A stretch of DNA of 27,041 nt from a virus. The notes under the pieces are model-generated. The model worked only from the letters and a program-made list of their open reading frames with translations. It ran no database searches and was not told where the DNA came from. The DNA lies in the IMG/VR virus record IMGVR_UViG_3300036827_000045, positions 1-27,041 of that record. The stretch is one strand, 5' to 3'. This document shows, piece after piece, positions 14,370 through 22,600 of the stretch (positions within the stretch are counted from its first letter, which is position 1; every line of letters begins with the position of its first letter). A program made the position numbers and the translations under genes.

Positions 14370-14557
14370 AACTCAACGAGGCCGAGATTGCGCGCGCCAT
14401 CGAGCGGTACGTCCGCGTCAAGAACGTATCTGACTCGCCAAACCATGAATACAAGGTGACGATCCAGTGGCGCGGCAAGTCCGCGCTCGTCGACATCAGG
14501 CCAGCAATCCCGACGCTAACGGAGACTGTTGATGACCCAATCAGTGCTCGTTCGTAG
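14360..14557 (+). CDS. Small protein, unknown function
   Basis: A 65-residue protein: an acidic helix (MRIELNEAEIARAIERYVRV), then a beta segment (NHEYKVTIQWRGKSALVDIRP). This helix-strand layout resembles small hypothetical proteins common in phage early regions. Its start follows GAGCGGG and overlaps the previous gene's end; its end overlaps the next gene by 26 nt. No function is assignable. Confidence 0.7.
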   Translation: MRIELNEAEIARAIERYVRVKNVSDSPNHEYKVTIQWRGKSALVDIRPAIPTLTETVDDPISARS

Positions 14558-14726
14558 CCGCACGCCCAGGGCTGGACCAGACCATTCCAAGCTGATCCTG
14601 TGGCCGCTGATGCCGCTGCTATTGCTCAACGCCGTCATGTGGAAATTCTACAGCGGCAACGGGTGGATTGCGGCCGGATGGTTCCTGGCGTTTATCGTCA
14701 GTGTGGGCTTTGCGAGGAAAACATGA
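14532..14726 (+). CDS. Small membrane protein (two TM segments)
   Basis: A 64-residue protein. A basic N-terminus (SRTPRAG) is followed by hydrophobic stretches at about 23-37 (ILWPLMPLLLLNAVM) and 46-60 (AAGWFLAFIVSVGFA), likely an N-in hairpin. The ATG at 14532 sits after GGAGACTG; a TTG three nt earlier is an alternative. An inner-membrane location is likely; role unknown. Confidence 0.7.
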   Translation: MTQSVLVRSRTPRAGPDHSKLILWPLMPLLLLNAVMWKFYSGNGWIAAGWFLAFIVSVGFARKT

Positions 14727-14839
14727 TCGACGACATGGAACGGATTGAAACAGCGGAAACGAAAGTACTTGACTGGATCATCGTCATCATTTCCTGCATT
14801 GTCATCGTCTTTTTCATCGTGGAGAAACTAAGTGGTTAA
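14723..14839 (+). CDS. Single-TM miniprotein
   Basis: A 38-residue protein with an acidic soluble N-terminus (MIDDMERIETAETKVLDW) and one strongly hydrophobic segment (IIVIISCIVIVFFIV), ending EKLSG. A strong GAGGAAA site precedes the ATG, which overlaps the previous stop (ATGA). It directly follows another membrane protein, so the two may act together at the membrane. Confidence 0.7.
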   Translation: MIDDMERIETAETKVLDWIIVIISCIVIVFFIVEKLSG

Positions 14840-14996
14840 GTCAATCCTTGATCCGACGTTCAAGTATACGAACGCGGCGAATACCGACATTCGGGCGACG
14901 TTCAGGCGCATCCGCAAGGAACAGGCCGAGCAGGCGAAGCAGGCCGAGGCCGAACAAGCCGCGAAGGTGCAGCCGATCCGCAAGGTGCGGCCGTGA
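14832..14996 (+). CDS. Small charged helical protein
   Basis: A 54-residue protein starting with GTG (GGAG 7 nt upstream) and overlapping the end of the miniprotein. SILDPTFKYTNAANTDIRATF followed by RRIRKEQAEQ resembles a short phage protein of the DPTFKYxPAxxTDI type seen in many phages; the rest is an Ala/Glu/Lys helix. The function of that type is unknown to me. Confidence 0.7.
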   Translation: MVKSILDPTFKYTNAANTDIRATFRRIRKEQAEQAKQAEAEQAAKVQPIRKVRP

Positions 14997-15121
14997 GACT
15001 GCCGAAGACGATTGCCCTTTGGCTGGCGCTTCGCAAGACCACGACGCCGGAGGAACGCAAGAAGGTTAAGCGATCCATCGGCAACCGGTACGCCAAGCGC
15101 AAGGCGAAGGCAGCAGCGTGA
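14993..15121 (+). CDS. Very basic miniprotein
   Basis: A 42-residue protein (VRLPKTIALWLALRKTTTPE, then basic helix ERKKVKRSIGNRYAKRKAKA). It starts at GTG overlapping the previous TGA and ends overlapping the GTG of the nuclease gene. The high Lys/Arg content suggests nucleic-acid binding, possibly with the adjoining nuclease or RecT-like protein. Inference only. Confidence 0.65.
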   Translation: MRLPKTIALWLALRKTTTPEERKKVKRSIGNRYAKRKAKAAA

Positions 15122-15927
15122 GCGAGCCGGCCATTCTCGGCACGATCCGCGCATCATCCTGGCCGACGTTGTTCGATTGTAGCCTGCGCTGGTACTACCA
15201 GAACGTGCTCGGACTACGCACGCCGTCGCACGGGAAGTCTCAGCTTGGAACGGCGCTGCACAAGGCGACGGCGGTCTATGACGCGCCGGGGTTGGTAGGC
15301 GCGCCTGGGAGCCTCGGTGAAGCCACAGACGCGCTCATGCAGACGCTGCAACAGCCGCAGCACCCGGTCGAGTGGGATGACGACTTCAAGCCGGCGAAGG
15401 CCGAAGCGATTGGGCTGGCGCTGACCAAGAACTACGCGGAGCAAATCGCGCCGAAACACGAATACCGCGCGATCGAGGTCAACTGCAACGCCCTCGACAT
15501 CACGACCGAAGCCGGCGTGGTCCGCATCAGCGGCACGACTGACCGCGTGCGCGTTACCGAGGACGGGCGCGAGGGCATCAGCGACATTAAGAGCGGAGGA
15601 CGCGCGGTTGCCGCCGATGGCCGCGCCGTCACCAAGGGCCACCATCTGCAAACAGGGATTTATCGCATTATGGCCGAGGCGGCGCTTGAGCGCGTATTCG
15701 ACGCGCCCGACGAAATCATTGGCTTGCAGGTTGCCGCCAACGCCCGCGTAGGCTGTGCAGAAATCTCCGATAGCCGCACGCCGCTGGTCGGCGACGAGGA
15801 CGCGCCTGGTCTGATCGAAATGGCGGCGCGCATGCTCAAGAGCGGGATATTCCCGCCTAACCCGCGTTCGATGTTGTGCTCGCCGACGTACTGCGGCGGG
15901 TATTCCCGCTGCAAATTCCACGACTGA
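15118..15927 (+). CDS. PD-(D/E)XK nuclease, Cas4/RecB type with Fe-S cysteines
   Basis: A 269-residue protein. GTALHKA (His), SGTTDRV (Asp) and GISDIKSGG (DxK) followed by QTGIYRIM (Gln) are the ordered active-site motifs of the RecB/Cas4 (PDDEXK_1) family. One Cys at residue 21 (LFDCSLRWYY) and three near the C-terminus (LCSPTYCGGYSRCKF) match the four-Cys Fe-S cluster of Cas4/AddB nucleases. It begins with GTG in a GTGA overlap. With the RecT-like gene 10 nt downstream it would form an exonuclease-annealase pair for phage recombination, like Exo-Bet or RecE-RecT. Confidence 0.88.
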   Translation: MSEPAILGTIRASSWPTLFDCSLRWYYQNVLGLRTPSHGKSQLGTALHKATAVYDAPGLVGAPGSLGEATDALMQTLQQPQHPVEWDDDFKPAKAEAIGLALTKNYAEQIAPKHEYRAIEVNCNALDITTEAGVVRISGTTDRVRVTEDGREGISDIKSGGRAVAADGRAVTKGHHLQTGIYRIMAEAALERVFDAPDEIIGLQVAANARVGCAEISDSRTPLVGDEDAPGLIEMAARMLKSGIFPPNPRSMLCSPTYCGGYSRCKFHD

Positions 15928-15937
15928 GGAGATCAAA

Positions 15938-16861
15938 ATGACAACCGCATCGGCAAATATAGCCGACCTGAAACACGGCCCGACGCCGCGAGAATCACGA
16001 CTACCGGCAGTCCAGCCCGGCTTCGGCGACCTGCAATCGTTCGAACTCTTGCAGCGCGGCGCGAGGCTGCTGGCGGCGTCGCCGTTGGTGCCGGAAATAT
16101 ACCGCGCCGGGGATGGCGCTGGCGTCGCCTCATGCGTCATCGCGCTAAACATGGCGCTGCGCATGAAGGCCGACCCGCTGATGGTGATGCAGAACCTTTA
16201 CGTCGTGCATGGACGCCCGGCATGGTCGGCGCAGTTCCTAATTGCCTGCTTCAATCAATGCGGGCGATTCTCTGCGATCCGCTATCGCTGGCAGGGCACG
16301 CAGCCGACCAGCGACTGGGGTTGCCGCGCCTACGCCAAGGAATTGCAGACTGGCGACGAAATCGTCGGCCCGCTGGTGACGATGGCGACGGCCAAGGCCG
16401 AAGGCTGGATCGAGCGCAAGGGATCGAAATGGCAGACGATACCCGAACTCATGCTGACCTATCGTGCAGCCGCCTGGATGGTTCGCACGCACGCGCCGGA
16501 ACTAGCGATGGGGCTGCCGACCGCCGAAGAAATCAACGACTACATCGACGTGACGCCTCAACGCGAGCCGTTGACGCCAGAGGGCATCAAGGCTGCAGAG
16601 CACGCGACCGGCGCAACGGACAATTTTTCGCAAGGATTGCCGGGAGACAAAGGGGCAACGCAGTCCAACGTCGGTGCGGTCGGCGACAGCGGCCGCACCG
16701 ACGGCCCCGCCTATGCAGAAATAGCAGACAAGATTAACCGCGCAAAGTCGCACGATGACGTTGACGCAGCCGTATCACTCATCCACGCCAGTTTGCCAGC
16801 GCCGCAGCGTCTAGAACTAGCCGACCTCGCCAGGGCGCAGCATATTTCGATCGGCGCCTAA
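15938..16861 (+). CDS. recT: RecT-like single-strand annealing protein
   Basis: A 307-residue protein. The core (VASCVIALNMALRMKADPLMV, then VVHGRPAWSAQFLIACFNQCG and KWQTIPELMLTYRAAAWMVRTHAPELAMGLPTAEE) has the conserved order of RecT-type annealases that work on phage ends with an exonuclease partner. The C-terminal third is variable and helix-rich, ending in a possible protein-contact tail. The ATG has a strong AGGAG site. The preceding Cas4/RecB nuclease supports the call. Confidence 0.82.
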   Translation: MTTASANIADLKHGPTPRESRLPAVQPGFGDLQSFELLQRGARLLAASPLVPEIYRAGDGAGVASCVIALNMALRMKADPLMVMQNLYVVHGRPAWSAQFLIACFNQCGRFSAIRYRWQGTQPTSDWGCRAYAKELQTGDEIVGPLVTMATAKAEGWIERKGSKWQTIPELMLTYRAAAWMVRTHAPELAMGLPTAEEINDYIDVTPQREPLTPEGIKAAEHATGATDNFSQGLPGDKGATQSNVGAVGDSGRTDGPAYAEIADKINRAKSHDDVDAAVSLIHASLPAPQRLELADLARAQHISIGA

Positions 16862-17535
16862 TGCCAGCCTGCCCGATCTGCAAGACCGTGGCGGTAGCAA
16901 TGCGGGCCGGGACTCCCTATTGGGAGTGCCCCGGCTGCGGCCTATTATTCCAAGACCCGATGCCACCGAAGCTGTACCAGCACCCGGATGAATACGACCT
17001 GCAGGAAATGCCGGAGGGCGATAAAACCGCGAACCGGATGCTGGCGCAGTGGCTATTCGATAACCCGATGCGTAAAGTGGCCGGGGCGACACTGGATGTC
17101 GGAAGCAAACATCCTGTGCTGGCGGCCTATCTGCGCGAGCACGGCTGCGCTTCATTCGCAATCGACGCGGAATTACCGCGGTATTCGCTCGGCATCGAGG
17201 TATTTCACGGTGATTTCGAGCGCGACGCCATCCCCGGATCATACGACCTCATCACGTTCGTCCACGTCTGGGAGCACGCCTATCACCCAGCCGCGACTAT
17301 GACGAAAATGCGCGGACTCATGCGCGACGAGCACTCGCGGCTGTTCCTGCGGATTCCCGACAGCAACGTCGATGGGATTGACCGCGATTACATACCGGAG
17401 CGATATGCCATCCACCCATACATTCATTCGCTATCGTCCATCGCGCAACTGTGCGCGCAGACGGATGCATTTGTGATCGAGCATACCTATGCGCTGCTAC
17501 CGGGGCAGCGGGATATGGTGTTGAGACCGATCTAA
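16861..17535 (+). CDS. SAM methyltransferase with N-terminal zinc ribbon
   Basis: A 224-residue protein. CPICK and CPGCGLLFQDP form a zinc ribbon at the N-terminus, as in Methyltransf_23-type sugar methyltransferases. ATLDVGSKHPVLAAYL is motif I, followed by an acidic strand end (AIDAEL) and DLITFVHVWEHAYHP (motif post-II/IV region with HVWEH). The C-terminal part continues a Rossmann-like layout. Related proteins often methylate sugars in polysaccharide or antibiotic loci. Located before two orphan genes and a glycosyltransferase fusion, a role in glycan modification is plausible but inferred. TAATG overlap with RecT. Confidence 0.8.
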   Translation: MPACPICKTVAVAMRAGTPYWECPGCGLLFQDPMPPKLYQHPDEYDLQEMPEGDKTANRMLAQWLFDNPMRKVAGATLDVGSKHPVLAAYLREHGCASFAIDAELPRYSLGIEVFHGDFERDAIPGSYDLITFVHVWEHAYHPAATMTKMRGLMRDEHSRLFLRIPDSNVDGIDRDYIPERYAIHPYIHSLSSIAQLCAQTDAFVIEHTYALLPGQRDMVLRPI

Positions 17536-17549
17536 AAAGGGAGACAGTA

Positions 17550-17831
17550 ATGGTACGCATATTCAAGGACGGTAAGCCGAACTATATGGTCCAAACAACG
17601 TGTCTGGACGCGGATTCTTTCGTCTCCGATCTATCCGAAGCAATGGCCCAATTGATGAATGGATCGCAAGATGATAACGCGATCGCAATTATGCAGGTTC
17701 TCGGCCATGCCATGCCTATCATGTTTAGGTTATCGGGATACAAATCCGACACAGTTACAGAACAGCGTACATTGGTAAGCGGCTTTATATCGCCGTCAGA
17801 ATCGTCGGTAATAGCTACGGCTGGCAAATGA
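17550..17831 (+). CDS. Unknown protein in AT-richer segment
   Basis: A 93-residue protein (MVRIFKDGKPNYMVQTTCLD, then ALIV-type helix AMAQLMNGSQDDNAIAIMQV) starting after a strong AGGGAG site. It overlaps the next gene in an ATGA arrangement. The DNA here looks visibly more AT-rich and uses more A/T-ending codons than the flanking methyltransferase and glycosyltransferase genes. No family recognised. Confidence 0.65.
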   Translation: MVRIFKDGKPNYMVQTTCLDADSFVSDLSEAMAQLMNGSQDDNAIAIMQVLGHAMPIMFRLSGYKSDTVTEQRTLVSGFISPSESSVIATAGK

Positions 17832-18370
17832 CGATTCGCATCCCAACGACAATAGGCGCGCTGGTTAATCCGGCATTTACCGGCGGCGGTATAACTCACG
17901 GTCCAAACCGCACCGGAATAACGTCGAGATTTAGAGAGGGTTATGCATACAGTAAAGGAGACTTAAATATTTGGCTCGCTAACAGCGGGTGGATAGAGAG
18001 CATCATCGGCGTTAGTGACGCGAGAGGACAACCTGAGGACGAAGGAACAATGGCGAATTATGCGGAACAAATGGATGCTGCGACAGCAGTTGTCGAAAAC
18101 TCAATGACCAAGTTCTTCGCTTCTCGCGATAGGTTCAAGGGAGAACTTCGCAACGACGTTTCTTCCGTCGGCGCCGCTGCAAATAGGATGCACGCCGAAA
18201 TGCTAAAGTTACAGCAATCGGTAGAAGCAGCGATTCGATTGATGAATAGCGCCGAAATGATCGCGGCCCTAGCTAACGCAGAACGTCTTGCTCAAGCGCT
18301 TGGAGCAATCAATGCGTTGCAAAGCCAGCGTCTAACCTTTGCCGTGATAGAAAACAAAAGCCCGGCCTAA
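17828..18370 (+). CDS. Unknown protein with C-terminal coiled coil
   Basis: A 180-residue protein. Residues 1-75 look like a small folded domain with Gly-rich turns (TIGALVNPAFTGGGITHGPN). Residues about 95-165 (FKGELRNDVSSVGAAANRMH, then MLKLQQSVEAAIRL and ALANAERLAQALGAINAL) form long helices with coiled-coil character. Codon use is AT-shifted like its upstream neighbour, so the pair probably entered together. The fold could suit a trimeric or oligomeric structural protein; function unknown. Confidence 0.68.
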   Translation: MTIRIPTTIGALVNPAFTGGGITHGPNRTGITSRFREGYAYSKGDLNIWLANSGWIESIIGVSDARGQPEDEGTMANYAEQMDAATAVVENSMTKFFASRDRFKGELRNDVSSVGAAANRMHAEMLKLQQSVEAAIRLMNSAEMIAALANAERLAQALGAINALQSQRLTFAVIENKSPA

Positions 18371-20496
18371 TGAAACCCACCATCTGCGCCGTACTGATCG
18401 GGCGGAACGAGGAGCGCGACCTGCCGCGGGCGCTGAAGTCGTTGGATGGCGTAGCCGATCAGATCGTGTTCGTCGATACCGGCTCAACAGACGATACCTT
18501 CGCTGTAGCCAAACAAACGCGCCGCTGCCATGCCGTGACCTATCTCGGTGCCAGCGAGCCAGTGCCCGTACCATCGCAATGCGCTGGGCTCCCGGTCGAA
18601 TACCGTATCGTCAACTTCGCGCAGGCGCGCAATCACGCCATCGAACTCGGGGAACTGTCCGGCTGCACGCACATCCTCTGGCTGGATTGCGATGACGAGA
18701 TCACAACGCCGCTGGCAATCCGTCGCGCCGCCTACATGCCTGACGCTTGCTATGGCATCTGGATCGAAATCGGCGGCGGCATCCGGCAGGTACACCATCG
18801 GCTGATCCCGGCGAAGTGGCACCTGCGCTTCAAGGGTTGGGTACATGAATACCTGGTGCTCGGCGATCATCCGCAGATCGTGCTCAACGACGCCTGCATC
18901 CGCCACGACGCGACCGCGCACGCATCATCAGGCGAGAACTCGAACGAACGCAACATGCGAATCCTGACCGCGCAATACGAGGCCGAGCCGGATGCGCGGA
19001 CGGCGTTCTATCTGGCGAACACGCACAAGGATGGCGGGCGGTGGGCTGAAGCGTGCGAGTGGTATCAGAAGCGATTGAACTACGGTCAGGCATTCCGCGA
19101 TGAATGGCTATTCGCGGGCTTGTACAACATCCGATGCTTGCGTCAACTCGGCAAGGATGAAGCGGCCGAGCGCGGCGCGATCTATGCGATCGAGCATGAG
19201 GCCCCCGACTGGCAAGAGCTCCGCATGGAGCTCGCCTTCATCGCTTACGACCGAAAGGAATGGGCGAAGTGCATCGAGGAAGCGACCAAAGCGCTCGACA
19301 AACCCATCCCGCAGACGGTGCTCTGGCGCGAACCGCAGATGTACCGCGACCAGCCGGCCCGCTATATCTCCTGGTGCCATGAACACTTGGGCAACAAGGC
19401 ACAAGCCCTCGTCTGGTCGCAGCTGGCGACGCGGCTGATCGGCGGACCGGATAGGGATTGGGCAAGACGTGAGGCGCGATTAGAGGCGGCGGTCGACGCA
19501 GCTCAGTATGGACTTGGACCCAACGCTGTTTTAGATGCGGCCCCGGCCATCGTCAAGGGCCTGCGGCGCATGGTGGCCCTGCATCGGCCCGGCGCTATCG
19601 GCGACATCCTGATGACGCTGAACCTGTTGCCGGCGTTCAAGGAAGCGAATCCCGATACCGATGTGCATTACTTCTGCAGCGCTGGGCTCGCGAGCATGGA
19701 CGCGCTCGGCGGCATCATCCTCGCCGCCGGCGCCGATGCCGTCATGGACTGCGCGAGTCTGCCGCAGTGGCGAAAGCGGTATGACAAGACCCTCGATTTG
19801 GTCGGCTACCCGCTGGCCGAGGGGTATCCCGATAAGCCGATGCGCTTGCACCTGTTGCAATGGTTTGCGATGGAAATGGGGTTGGCGCCGCGCACTGTTT
19901 GGCCCGACAGCCTGCCATCGCTGACGCTGCGGCGGCCGAAGGCATATACGCCGTTGCCTGACAGTTTTGCAACGATCCAAGTTAAGGCCGGATGGTCTAA
20001 ATTCAAAGAATGGGATTTTGAACGCTGGCGAGACGTCGAGCGACGGAGCAATATGTTGATCATTCAGATCGGCGCAAAGGATGATCCGTTAGTGGTTTGC
20101 CGGGATGGCGATTTACGCGGGTTGCGACTCAGCGATTCCATGAGCGTGTTCGCCAACGCCCGCATGCACATCGGCATCGATTCGTTCTGTAACCACCTCA
20201 CAAACTACTACTGGACCGACGAGCACGGCGGACGGCGCGTGCCAGGCGTGATTCTGTGGGGCAGCACGCAGGCGAGCGCGGCGGGCTATCCCGACAACGT
20301 CAATATCAGCAAAGGGCTGGAGTGTCAGCCGTGCTTTAGGGAAAACCCGGCCATTAGCAGGATGCCGCGCGGGCCGTGTATCAATCCGCCACGGGCAACG
20401 TACGAAGACGATACGCCGCACGAATGCATGAACCGTATCAACGTCGACGAAGTCGTCGAAGCGGTGCGGACGATGTGGAACAGAACCGCAACCTAG
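18370..20496 (+). CDS. GT2-TPR-GT9 glycosyltransferase fusion
   Basis: A 708-residue protein with three parts. Residues 1-170: a GT-A family 2 transferase with VDTGSTDDT (35-43), LDCDDE (105-110, acidic metal site) and a downstream HLRFKGWVHEY segment typical of SunS-like GT2 enzymes. Residues about 180-390: TPR-like helical repeats (for example FYLANTHKDGGRWAEACEWY). Residues about 400-705: a GT-B heptosyltransferase-like (GT9) domain with LHRPGAIGDILMTLNLLPAF, a SMSVFANARMHIGIDSFCNH loop and a Cys-containing C-terminal strand region (LECQPCFRENP). The fused arrangement suggests two sugars added to one acceptor. Acceptor unknown. TAATG overlap. Confidence 0.85.
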   Translation: MKPTICAVLIGRNEERDLPRALKSLDGVADQIVFVDTGSTDDTFAVAKQTRRCHAVTYLGASEPVPVPSQCAGLPVEYRIVNFAQARNHAIELGELSGCTHILWLDCDDEITTPLAIRRAAYMPDACYGIWIEIGGGIRQVHHRLIPAKWHLRFKGWVHEYLVLGDHPQIVLNDACIRHDATAHASSGENSNERNMRILTAQYEAEPDARTAFYLANTHKDGGRWAEACEWYQKRLNYGQAFRDEWLFAGLYNIRCLRQLGKDEAAERGAIYAIEHEAPDWQELRMELAFIAYDRKEWAKCIEEATKALDKPIPQTVLWREPQMYRDQPARYISWCHEHLGNKAQALVWSQLATRLIGGPDRDWARREARLEAAVDAAQYGLGPNAVLDAAPAIVKGLRRMVALHRPGAIGDILMTLNLLPAFKEANPDTDVHYFCSAGLASMDALGGIILAAGADAVMDCASLPQWRKRYDKTLDLVGYPLAEGYPDKPMRLHLLQWFAMEMGLAPRTVWPDSLPSLTLRRPKAYTPLPDSFATIQVKAGWSKFKEWDFERWRDVERRSNMLIIQIGAKDDPLVVCRDGDLRGLRLSDSMSVFANARMHIGIDSFCNHLTNYYWTDEHGGRRVPGVILWGSTQASAAGYPDNVNISKGLECQPCFRENPAISRMPRGPCINPPRATYEDDTPHECMNRINVDEVVEAVRTMWNRTAT

Positions 20497-20508
20497 ACAG
20501 GAGCAATC

Positions 20509-20808
20509 ATGGGCAGACGCCCGAAGCAATCACAACGAAAGGAAACTAGCATGGGACAGCACACGGGAACGCACGGAATGGCATCGGCCTCGCAGATCAC
20601 GGACGCGGACCTGGCGGAGTTCATGCGGCTGAAGGCTGCCGGGCCTAGCCATGCCGCATGGCTATTTGTCATCGGCAAGCATCACGTCGGAAAGGATGGC
20701 CTGCCGCTGCATGTGAATAACGATATGGTCAATTTTCCGGCGACGTATGGCTTCGCCTCTGCCGAAGACGTGAAGGGCTATTTCGCCACCATCGAGACGG
20801 CGAAGTAG
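20509..20808 (+). CDS. Small protein, unknown function
   Basis: A 99-residue protein (ITDADLAEFMRLKAAGPSHA, then WLFVIGKHHVGKDGLPLHVN, ending FASAEDVKGYFATIETAK). The ATG at 20509 follows CAGGAG; another ATG at 20551, after AAAGGAAA, would drop a Lys/Arg-rich leader and could be the true start. Aromatic and acidic segments suggest a compact fold. No family recognised. Confidence 0.6.
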   Translation: MGRRPKQSQRKETSMGQHTGTHGMASASQITDADLAEFMRLKAAGPSHAAWLFVIGKHHVGKDGLPLHVNNDMVNFPATYGFASAEDVKGYFATIETAK

Positions 20809-21098
20809 TGACGACGTCCTACGGCATGCGCGTCCTGATCGCTATAGACGCCCTCATCCAAATCACATGGCGCTACGGCGTGCCAGGGGTGACTATGAGT
20901 AGCAGGATAGGCACAGCGGCGGCCCATGGGCACCGATGGGGGATTATTGGCTCGTGGTGCCTGGACAAGACGCCGTGGCTTGGATTCGGGCCCAACCATT
21001 GCCGCGATGCGGTGTGCAACGACATTCTCAGAGCGCGAGCGGCCATTGTCGAGCTGACGGACCCTGTCGTCGTCGCCTACTACGCGGGCAAGCCATGA
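20808..21098 (+). CDS. Small protein, unknown function
   Basis: A 96-residue protein starting at GTG in a TAGTG overlap with the previous stop. Hydrophobic N-terminus (MRVLIAIDALIQITWRYGVPG), a Trp/Gly/His-rich middle (HGHRWGIIGSWCLDKTPWLGFG) and a helical end. The N-terminal segment might be a signal-like or membrane helix, though it is broken by charged residues. No family recognised. Confidence 0.6.
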   Translation: MTTSYGMRVLIAIDALIQITWRYGVPGVTMSSRIGTAAAHGHRWGIIGSWCLDKTPWLGFGPNHCRDAVCNDILRARAAIVELTDPVVVAYYAGKP

Positions 21099-21853
21099 CC
21101 GACGAAGCGCTGCTGCGGGAGATAGACGAGTGGATCGCAGCGCAGCGGTACATCGCTGGGACCATATCGCTTGAGACGGTGCGGCGTTGCCGAGCCGCCC
21201 TCGCCTCTGCCCCCGTAGGAGCGGAGCCGGGCGACGGATATGCCGACTATATGTGCCCGAACTGTGTCACACCGTGGAAGTGCAACGGGCCGCACATACC
21301 GGAATCCCACGGAGCGGAGCCGGCCAAAGGAGCGGATGCGCCGGAGAATGTATTTACGCGCGACAGCTTTGGCGGTGGCCTGATCCCGGCTCCTAACCTG
21401 ACCTACGAAGAAATACGGGAACAGTTGTCCACCCGCGCGTCCCCCAGCAAGGCCGAAGGGGAGGTTACGACGGGGCAGGCGGAACTGGTGCTGGATATAG
21501 ACGGTTTCGTGAAACGCTATCCCCATTCGCCGGCTCGCCGAGTCCTAGGCGCCTGCCGCGCCATGATCGAATCCCTCGCCAGAGAGCGGGATGAGTTGGT
21601 CCACGACAACGCGCGGCTATACGCCAGCCTGAACGGCGAGGCCAACGCGCGCATCGTCGCCGAATCCGAGAACGCCAGCCTACGCGCCAAGCTGGCCGAG
21701 GCGCAGACCAAGATCGCAATGCTCGACGGTGCGCTTGGCGACATTAGCAGCGCCAGGGACATTCACGAGGCAGCGGAAATGATATGGAAGCGCGTCCGCG
21801 CTTGCCGCCAATCCGCCCAAGCCGCAAGTCAACCGAGCAATCCAGAAACGTAG
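21095..21853 (+). CDS. Coiled-coil protein with CPNC motif, unknown function
   Basis: A 252-residue protein. Start ATG in an ATGA overlap. The N-terminal helix (MTDEALLREIDEWIAAQ) is followed by a short Cys motif (MCPNCVTPWKCNG) and repeated GAEP-type linkers, a disordered middle, and a long C-terminal coiled coil (about 150-215, SLRAKLAEAQTKIAMLD). The architecture (zinc knuckle plus coiled coil) fits an oligomeric binding protein. No function assigned. Confidence 0.65.
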   Translation: MTDEALLREIDEWIAAQRYIAGTISLETVRRCRAALASAPVGAEPGDGYADYMCPNCVTPWKCNGPHIPESHGAEPAKGADAPENVFTRDSFGGGLIPAPNLTYEEIREQLSTRASPSKAEGEVTTGQAELVLDIDGFVKRYPHSPARRVLGACRAMIESLARERDELVHDNARLYASLNGEANARIVAESENASLRAKLAEAQTKIAMLDGALGDISSARDIHEAAEMIWKRVRACRQSAQAASQPSNPET

Positions 21854-21863
21854 AGGGGAGTCG

Positions 21864-22331
21864 ATGAAAGCTAAGATTAGCCGGTTGGCGTTATGGTGGC
21901 TGCGCTGCGCGGCACGCAACAGTAATTATGTCAAACACGCGACCAGAGAGTTCACCGCGACGGGTGACACAGAGTCAGACGGCCCGAATCGTTGGATGCG
22001 AGACCACCTGCAAAACCTGCTCGCTGTATTCGCTAATGAGGGACACAGCGGGAGCAGCGCTCCGTGGGCGGTGGCGACATTCAAGAAGCTCGCACTATTC
22101 GAGCCGCTAGGCCCGTTGACGGGAGCCGATAGCGAGTGGGTAGAGTTCGCCGAAGGTAAGTTCCAGAACAATCGTTGTAGCCATGTTTTCAAGGAAAACG
22201 GCGAGGCATACGACAGCGAAGGCCGCATCTTTCAAGACCCAGATGGATGCTGCTACCAAAACTTTGAAAGCCGCGTGCCGGTAACGTTTCCGTATACGCC
22301 GAAGCGCGAGTACGTGCTGCGTCAGCCATGA
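21864..22331 (+). CDS. Conserved phage hypothetical protein
   Basis: A 155-residue protein. The middle and end (NEGHSGSSAPWAVATFKKLA, LFEPLGPLTGADSEW, NNRCSHVFKENGEAYDSEGR, GCCYQNFESRVPVTFPYTPKREYV) fit a conserved phage family with the GHSGSSA, EPLxPLTG and RCSHVFK signatures, which I recall only as hypothetical. The first 60 residues are less recognisable. The Cys/His content could allow a metal site. GGGGAG ribosome site. Confidence 0.75.
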   Translation: MKAKISRLALWWLRCAARNSNYVKHATREFTATGDTESDGPNRWMRDHLQNLLAVFANEGHSGSSAPWAVATFKKLALFEPLGPLTGADSEWVEFAEGKFQNNRCSHVFKENGEAYDSEGRIFQDPDGCCYQNFESRVPVTFPYTPKREYVLRQP

Positions 22332-22600
22332 CCGCCGAGAAGCCGGAGGGCGATGTGGCGCTGCGTTGGGAATTGTCGAGGATGGACTTCGATCAGATCG
22401 TGGCCTATGTCGAATCCCAATCCCTCCGTATCGCCGAACTGGAGAAGGCGCTGCGTGACGCGACCGATCAGATAGCGCGACAACATAGCCCGTTCAATCA
22501 CGACTATATTCGAGATGAGAAAGCGTGCGCCGAATGCAAGAATATCGCCCGATACCGCCGCGCTCTCTCTAGCGGCCAACCTGAAGCGGATCATGGATAA
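22328..22600 (+). CDS. Small protein with CAEC motif
   Basis: A 90-residue protein in an ATGA overlap with the preceding gene. A helical start (SRMDFDQIVAYVESQSLRIA, then ELEKALRDATDQIAR) is followed by a single CxxC (KACAECKNIARYRRAL). One CxxC alone is unlikely to bind zinc unless it dimerises. No family recognised. Confidence 0.6.
   Translation: MTAEKPEGDVALRWELSRMDFDQIVAYVESQSLRIAELEKALRDATDQIARQHSPFNHDYIRDEKACAECKNIARYRRALSSGQPEADHG

Noticed and set aside
15214-16164. 316-codon minus-strand frame opposite the Cas4-like nuclease
   Set aside because: Composition is that of antisense GC-rich coding; the sense frame has all nuclease motifs.
16132-16737. Long plus-strand frame inside the RecT-like gene
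   Set aside because: Arg/Gly/Asp-rich shadow of a clear RecT-like protein in another phase.
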